Below are positions 5,840 to 8,435 of a stretch of DNA of 8,435 nt, piece after piece. This DNA is from Treponema sp. (GTDB lineage Bacteria > Spirochaetota > Spirochaetia > Treponematales > Breznakiellaceae), in assembly GCA_031272575.1 (NCBI GenBank), contig JAISTO010000108.1:1-8435 (forward strand), written 5' to 3'. The first letter of the stretch is position 1, and each line of letters begins with the position of its first letter. Both the position numbers and the translations under genes were made by a program. The notes under the pieces are model-generated. The model had not been told where the DNA came from. It saw nothing but the letters and a program-made list of their open reading frames with translations, and ran no database searches.

Positions 5840-7474
5840 TCAGTCCAGACGCTGAAGCAATCCTTTTGCCTCGATGTTGTCGGGGTCCAAACTGAGCACG
5901 TAGCGCACGACCCGCCGCGCGTCCCCCTCGCGGTGCAGAGCCCTGAGGCACTGCGCTATGCGTAGCTGCAGGCGCGCGGCCTGCTTCCCCTTCCCCCGCA
6001 GCGCGCCGCCCGCGGTCAGTACAGAGGCAGCCTGCTCGTAGCGTTCGAGCGCTCCGGCAAAGGCCCCGCGGTACTCCTCGGCCGCGCCGGTATTCGCCCA
6101 GACCGTCCAACTCCGCTCCGCCGCGGGAACTTCCGCAAGAAGGGCCTCGGCCTCGCTCTGCCGGCCCTGGCGGAGCAGCGCGATGGCCTGGTACTCGGCG
6201 AGCCAGGCCCCCCCTGTCCCCGCCCGCGCCGCGTTTGCGAGCAGGCGGTCAAGGTCATCATACCTATGCTGATACTCGAAATACCAGGCAGCCCAGCGGC
6301 AGAGGGCCTCGTTTTGCGGATATTTCCCCAAAAGGAGCCAGACTTCCGGCGCCGCCCGCTCCGGCGGGACCGTCTCGGTACGCCTGCGCAGGATTTCAAG
6401 ATTGACAAGCGCCTCGCCGCGCCAGGCGCTCTCTTCGAGGATGGCAAGCGCCTCGGCCGCCGGGAGGAGACGGCTGTAACGGATAAGGCCATGGAGCCCC
6501 GCCTCCCTCCCATAAGGCCCCAAATCATCCTCGGAGAGGAGGGAAAAAAGGGCCTCGAGCAGGGCTTTTTTCTGCCCACCCTCCCCCTTCGCCGCGGCGG
6601 CGCTGTTGTAGAGGCTCCGTATGCGGATAGTCCTGTCATCCTGATCGCTGAGCGCCTCCCACACCTCGAGCGCGTCCGCCTGAGCGCCGGCCTTGTAGAG
6701 GGCCGCCGCCCGCAGTTCGAGGTCCTCCGCGCTGGAGGAGGAGGCCAGGAGTTCCGCCGCGCGCGCGGGACGCCCCTCGCTGTAGAGGAGGAGCGCGGTA
6801 AAGCGGCGCAGCGAGGGGTCGATTTCCGCCGCCGCCAGGGCCTCGGCGCGCCGCACCGCCTCGCCGCGCTCCCCCTCGAAGATGCGCAGCAGCAGGCTGT
6901 CGATGCGGAGCGCGCTTTTGCGCGGCTCGCTGAGGGGGAAGAGCGGCAGGGCTTCGTCGAGGAGGGCCTTGCCGCCCGGCGCGCGGGACGCTCTTTCGGG
7001 GCTCGAAAAATCGCCGGCAAGCACACGGGCGCAGAACGCGGCTTTTGTAAGATTCGGGGAAACAAGGCCGTTCGCCGCCGCGCTTAGTTCCGCGGCGCTG
7101 CCGCTGAGCGCGAAGGCTTCCGCGGCAACAGCGGCGATCTGTTCCGCGTAGGGGTAGCGCGCCAGCGCCGCCCTGGCCGCGGCCGCGTAGTCGGGGCCGT
7201 AACCGGTACCCTCGAGCGCGAGGGTGCGGCGGCGCTTCAGGAGCGAGAGCGTCTCCGGCAGGCCGCCGGCCCTTTTTTCGAGCCAGAGAAACTTTTCCGC
7301 AATGCCTTCGGCGTCGACGCCGCGCCCGACCAGTTTGTCAAGCGCGGCCAATTCTGAACCGAACGTGCGGGGCTTCAGGGCGCCCTGAAGCACACGGAAG
7401 AGGACAAGCCCGCAGAAGGAAGCGCCGAGCAGCGCGAGAACGGCGCATACTATCCCCTTGAAGGGCCGGGTCAC
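5840..7474 (-). CDS. Membrane-anchored tetratricopeptide-repeat protein
   Basis: The product has 544 residues with an N-terminal hydrophobic segment (about 9-28) after MTRPFK, giving a single anchor with the bulk probably periplasmic. The rest is Ala/Leu-rich helical hairpins. TPR-like units are visible near residues 222-245, 253-280, 423-450 and 456-488. The clearest is at 500-535, ending RYVLSLDPDNIEAKGLL, with the characteristic Pro of a TPR. No catalytic motif is seen; such proteins usually scaffold other proteins. The start is the GTG at 7474, which overlaps the TGA of the upstream CBS-ACT gene as GTGA. GAGGA lies about nine bases upstream, so the two are likely translationally coupled. 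A 20-bp perfect palindrome (7372-7391) falls in the codons just after the anchor. No terminator is evident at the 3' end, which converges on the SPOR gene. I do not recognise the specific family. Confidence 0.83.
   Translation of the reverse strand: MTRPFKGIVCAVLALLGASFCGLVLFRVLQGALKPRTFGSELAALDKLVGRGVDAEGIAEKFLWLEKRAGGLPETLSLLKRRRTLALEGTGYGPDYAAAARAALARYPYAEQIAAVAAEAFALSGSAAELSAAANGLVSPNLTKAAFCARVLAGDFSSPERASRAPGGKALLDEALPLFPLSEPRKSALRIDSLLLRIFEGERGEAVRRAEALAAAEIDPSLRRFTALLLYSEGRPARAAELLASSSSAEDLELRAAALYKAGAQADALEVWEALSDQDDRTIRIRSLYNSAAAAKGEGGQKKALLEALFSLLSEDDLGPYGREAGLHGLIRYSRLLPAAEALAILEESAWRGEALVNLEILRRRTETVPPERAAPEVWLLLGKYPQNEALCRWAAWYFEYQHRYDDLDRLLANAARAGTGGAWLAEYQAIALLRQGRQSEAEALLAEVPAAERSWTVWANTGAAEEYRGAFAGALERYEQAASVLTAGGALRGKGKQAARLQLRIAQCLRALHREGDARRVVRYVLSLDPDNIEAKGLLQRLD
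7372..7391. repeat. 20-bp perfect palindrome inside the TPR gene
   Basis: GCTTCAGGGC (7372-7381) is followed directly by its reverse complement (7382-7391). CGTG (7364-7367) and CACG (7393-7396) could extend the stem past a small internal loop. It encodes about VLQGALKP (residues 28-35), just after the membrane anchor. Confidence 0.85.
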
Positions 7475-8148
7475 TCGCGGATGTCCTCGATCTGCGCGCC
7501 CGGCACCTCTTTTGCGGCCTCTTCCACCTCCGCGCGCGAAAGCCTTTCAATCTTGCAGGTACCCTTAAAGCGGCTGAGATCGTCCCCCTCGCTCGTCACG
7601 AACGAGACGATGTTACCCCCTCGGGCCGCGACGGCGCCGGCAAAGCGCGCCAGTTGCCCGATCTGCTCGTTCATCGACAGGGTGATACGGACGCCCTTCC
7701 GCCGCGCGCCGAAGGCCCGCACAAACACGCGGAACAGGTCGCTGTCGGTGATAATGCCGACGAGCAGGTCGTCCCGCATAACCGGCAGGCACCCGATCTT
7801 GCGATCCGCCATGATCCGGGCAGCCTCCTCCACGACCTCGTTTTCGGCGACGGTGATTACGTCCTTCACCATTACCTCTTTTACCTGCATCTGCGAAAGG
7901 AGGTAACTGATCTCGTACATATCGAGACTCGTCGCGGGCGAGGGGCCGGCCTTGATAAGGTCGGCCTTGGTGACCAGCCCCACCAAGCGGTCGCCAACGC
8001 GGTCGCTTTGGCGATCGCCAAAGCGACCGCGTTTCAGCACCGGCAGGTGGCCGACTTTTTCTTTCGCCATAAGCGCCCTTGCCTCGTTGATTGACAACTC
8101 AGGCTCCACAAAAACGGGATTTTTCGTCATAACACGTGATACTATCAT
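7471..8148 (-). CDS. CBS-domain pair plus C-terminal ACT-like domain protein
   Basis: The product has 225 residues. CBS1 covers about residues 1-66 (VMTKNPVFVEPELSINEA, VGHLPVL, RLVGLVTKADLI). CBS2 covers about 89-143 (MVKDVITVAENEVVEEAARIM, IGCLPVM, LVGIITDSDLF). The C-terminal ~75 residues (VRITLSMNEQIGQLARFAGAVAARGGNIVSF) look like an ACT domain. CBS pairs usually bind adenosine nucleotides and ACT domains bind amino acids, so a ligand-sensing cytoplasmic role is likely; the target is unknown. Residues 39-51 (KRGRFGDRQSDRV) form an extra loop between the VGHLPVL strand and GDRLVG, encoded by a 38-bp perfect palindrome. GGAG (8158-8155) lies 3 bases from the ATG at 8151 and 6 bases from the ATG at 8148. 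I prefer 8148 on spacing, though 8151 adds only one Met. The gene is first in a pair with the TPR gene, which overlaps it by 4 bases. Confidence 0.88.
   Translation of the reverse strand: MIVSRVMTKNPVFVEPELSINEARALMAKEKVGHLPVLKRGRFGDRQSDRVGDRLVGLVTKADLIKAGPSPATSLDMYEISYLLSQMQVKEVMVKDVITVAENEVVEEAARIMADRKIGCLPVMRDDLLVGIITDSDLFRVFVRAFGARRKGVRITLSMNEQIGQLARFAGAVAARGGNIVSFVTSEGDDLSRFKGTCKIERLSRAEVEEAAKEVPGAQIEDIRE
7996..8033. repeat. 38-bp perfect palindrome inserted in frame in the CBS-ACT gene
   Basis: The arm AACGCGGTCGCTTTGGCGA (7996-8014) is followed with no spacer by its exact reverse complement (8015-8033), centred on GCGATCGC. On the minus strand it covers codons 39-51 of the CBS-ACT protein and matches a 13-residue stretch not expected in a CBS fold. 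The bases just left of it (GCGGTCGCC, 7987-7995) resemble part of the arm. Confidence 0.93.
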
Positions 8149-8154
8149 CATTTA

Positions 8155-8158
8155 CTCC
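8155..8158 (-). promoter_or_regulatory. Ribosome binding site deciding the CBS-ACT start
   Basis: GGAG on the minus strand precedes two adjacent ATG codons (8151 and 8148). Spacing is 3 bases to the first and 6 to the second, which favours the second. Confidence 0.55.
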
Positions 8159-8165
8159 ATAGCGT

Positions 8166-8194
8166 ATGATACCCGGATGTAAATGAAATTGCAA
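8166..8194 (-). promoter_or_regulatory. Predicted sigma-70-type promoter of the CBS-ACT/TPR operon
   Basis: On the minus strand, TTGCAA (8194-8189) and TATCAT (8171-8166) are separated by exactly 17 bases. Transcription would begin about 8160-8158, leaving a very short leader that just includes the GGAG. The G-rich heptamer tract begins 7 bases upstream of the -35. The call rests on motif and position only. Confidence 0.55.
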
Positions 8195-8200
8195 GCGGCA

Positions 8201-8231
8201 GGGGGTGGGGGAGTAGGGAGTGGGGAGTGGG
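8201..8231. repeat. G-rich heptamer tract with a G-quadruplex motif on the plus strand
   Basis: Guanine runs at 8201-8205, 8207-8211, 8216-8218, 8222-8225 and 8229-8231 are separated by loops of 1-4 bases, which fits the G-quadruplex rule. The heptamer units GAGTAGG, GAGTGGG and GAGTGGG (8211-8231) are the reverse-complement type of the TACTCCC tract at 897-936. An 8-base inverted repeat, CAAGCGGC (8192-8199) and GCCGCTTG (8238-8245), flanks the tract and overlaps the -35 of the promoter. Confidence 0.75.
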
Positions 8232-8246
8232 ATGCTCGCCGCTTGT

Positions 8247-8435
8247 GGGGAGCGAGACTCCGCGCTTAAAGCGCGGAGTGACGAAGGCGGTTCGTCATTC
8301 CGCGGCTCGACCGCGGAATCTGGCGGCGTTTACGCCGCTCGCAGGGGGAGCGAGACTCCGCGCTTAAAGCGCGGAGTGACGAAGGCGGTTCGTCATTCCG
8401 CGGCTCGACCGCGGAATCTGGCGGCGTTTACACCG
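8247..8435. repeat. 98-bp tandem repeat made of hairpins (second copy cut by the window edge)
   Basis: Copy 1 is 8247-8344. Copy 2 starts at 8345 and runs to the edge, differing at one base (8334 G versus 8432 A). Each unit carries three inverted repeats. The first is ACTCCGCGCTT and its complement around one A (8257-8279 and 8355-8377). The second is ATTCCGCGG and its complement around CTCGA (8297-8319 and 8395-8417). The third is GCGGCGT and its complement around TT (8323-8338), where the copy-2 change breaks one pair. GGAGTGACG (8275-8283) can also pair with CGTCATTCC (8293-8301) through one G-T pair, so alternative folds are possible. The second hairpin is the same element as 815-843 in reverse. 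No open reading frame of interest lies here. Confidence 0.93.

Noticed and set aside
6016..7087. Overlapping long frames on both strands across the TPR gene
   Set aside because: Compositions are biased (Arg/Pro/Ala) and typical of out-of-frame reading of GC-rich DNA. Only the 544-residue frame shows a membrane anchor and TPR periodicity.
7208..7225. Hairpin ACCCTCG-AGCG-CGAGGGT in the TPR gene
   Set aside because: A 7-bp stem in GC-rich coding DNA is expected by chance and there is no other support.
8011..8018. GCGATCGC as a cyanobacterial HIP1 site
   Set aside because: It is only the centre of the 38-bp palindrome; I noticed no enrichment of this octamer elsewhere in the window, and the gene content does not suggest a cyanobacterium.

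Overview
The window looks like a GC-rich chromosomal segment from a spirochaete of the Treponema lineage. This rests on gene content, not a database match: a coiled-coil PD-(D/E)XK protein ending in FKAREW, a stray formylglycine-generating-enzyme (FGE) fragment, a CBS-ACT protein, a large signal-peptide protein joining a DPBB-like domain to a SPOR domain, and intergenic DNA full of small GC-rich palindromic repeats. I hold the phylum at moderate confidence and the genus at low confidence. No rRNA, tRNA, CRISPR array, transposase or phage gene is visible.

Layout. Positions 1-549 (+) hold the 3' part of a PD-(D/E)XK nuclease-like gene that enters from the left edge. Positions 550-932 contain no intact gene: an orphan FGE fragment (about 575-716), a palindromic repeat interrupted by a second hairpin (739-788), a GC palindrome (815-843) and a TACTCCC-type heptamer tract (897-936). 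On the minus strand, 3132-2476 is a YciO/YrdC-family gene and 2474-933 a cardiolipin synthase gene, one base apart and therefore probably one operon. Divergent from them, 3244-5823 (+) encodes an 859-residue envelope protein: signal peptide, degenerate DPBB domain, about 680 residues of Pro/Ala-rich repeats, C-terminal SPOR domain. Converging on it from the right (16 bp between stop codons) is a minus-strand pair with a 4-bp GTGA overlap: a CBS-CBS-ACT protein (8148-7471) and a membrane-anchored TPR protein (7474-5840). A good -35/-10 pair lies just upstream of this pair. Positions 8200-8435 hold a G-rich heptamer tract and a 98-bp tandem repeat built of hairpins, cut by the window edge.

How the genes may work together. 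Cardiolipin synthase, the SPOR/DPBB protein and the anchored TPR protein all point to the cell envelope: phospholipid synthesis, septal peptidoglycan binding and a scaffold. The CBS-ACT protein probably senses a small ligand, perhaps an adenosine nucleotide and an amino acid. No single pathway is evident, and I see no complete novel system.

The most unusual feature is palindromic DNA. A 38-bp perfect palindrome lies in frame inside the CBS-ACT gene and coincides with a 13-codon insertion in a CBS loop. A 20-bp perfect palindrome lies in the TPR gene. Related palindromic and heptamer repeats occur in inverted orientation at the two ends of the window. Together these suggest a genome colonised by small palindromic elements that can also enter coding sequence.
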